A stretch of 5,679 nt of DNA, from NCBI GenBank assembly GCA_027001105.1, contig JALTMZ010000093.1, positions 1-5,679 on the forward strand, given 5' to 3'. Within the stretch, counting starts at the first letter, position 1. Each line of letters begins with the position of its first letter. Below, in pieces: positions 5,649-5,679 of the stretch. Under the pieces are notes generated by a model. That model was not told the origin of the DNA and ran no database searches. It saw only the letters and a list, made by a program, of their open reading frames with translations. The position numbers and the translations under genes are program-made. This DNA comes from Thermococcus sp. GTDB taxonomy: Archaea; Methanobacteriota_B; Thermococci; Thermococcales; Thermococcaceae.

Positions 5649-5679
5649 AATTTGACAATTTATTCCGCTTTGCTGTTGT

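Overview
The window looks like chromosome from a hyperthermophilic euryarchaeon of the order Thermococcales (Thermococcus, Pyrococcus or Palaeococcus, probably a low-GC species). The evidence is threefold. First, it carries archaea-only families: TiaS and a large archaeal Cro/C1-type regulator. Second, the proteins are rich in Lys and Glu. Third, it has archaeal signals: TATA/BRE promoters 25-30 bases before start codons, GGTG-type ribosome binding sites, T-tract terminators and very tight gene packing. The species is not identified.

Layout, left to right. Bases 1-42 are probably the last codons of an upstream plus-strand gene. Bases 43-432 form an AT-rich gap with a T-tract, a split inverted repeat, a 10-base palindrome and a possible decayed minus-strand reading frame. 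Bases 433-1482 (+) encode a stand-alone GltD/NfnB-like FAD/NAD(P) oxidoreductase without the usual N-terminal Fe-S domain. It converges on a minus-strand pair: GNAT acetyltransferase (3351-2803), then tiaS, the tRNA-Ile2 agmatidine synthase (2778-1498). Divergent from the GNAT gene is the HTH regulator (3394-4356, +), which ends in an 8-base tail-to-tail overlap with a minus-strand HD-domain (SAMHD1-like) phosphohydrolase (5602-4349).

How the genes relate. There is no obvious single pathway. tiaS is core translation: it makes the AUA-decoding tRNA-Ile. The HD protein is probably a nucleotide phosphohydrolase, the oxidoreductase is redox metabolism, and the regulator's targets are unknown. The GNAT gene and tiaS lie in tandem, but tiaS appears to have its own leaderless promoter overlapping the GNAT stop codon.

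The most interesting aspect is the compaction of signals. Divergent promoters are interleaved within about 45 bp between the GNAT and regulator genes, and the Lys-rich C-terminal codons of the regulator and HD genes supply T-tracts positioned as terminators for each other. The regulator's N-terminal half also resembles a nuclease fold with a lost active site. I see no CRISPR array, rRNA, tRNA, intact mobile element or clear defence system, and no convincing evidence of an undescribed multi-gene system.
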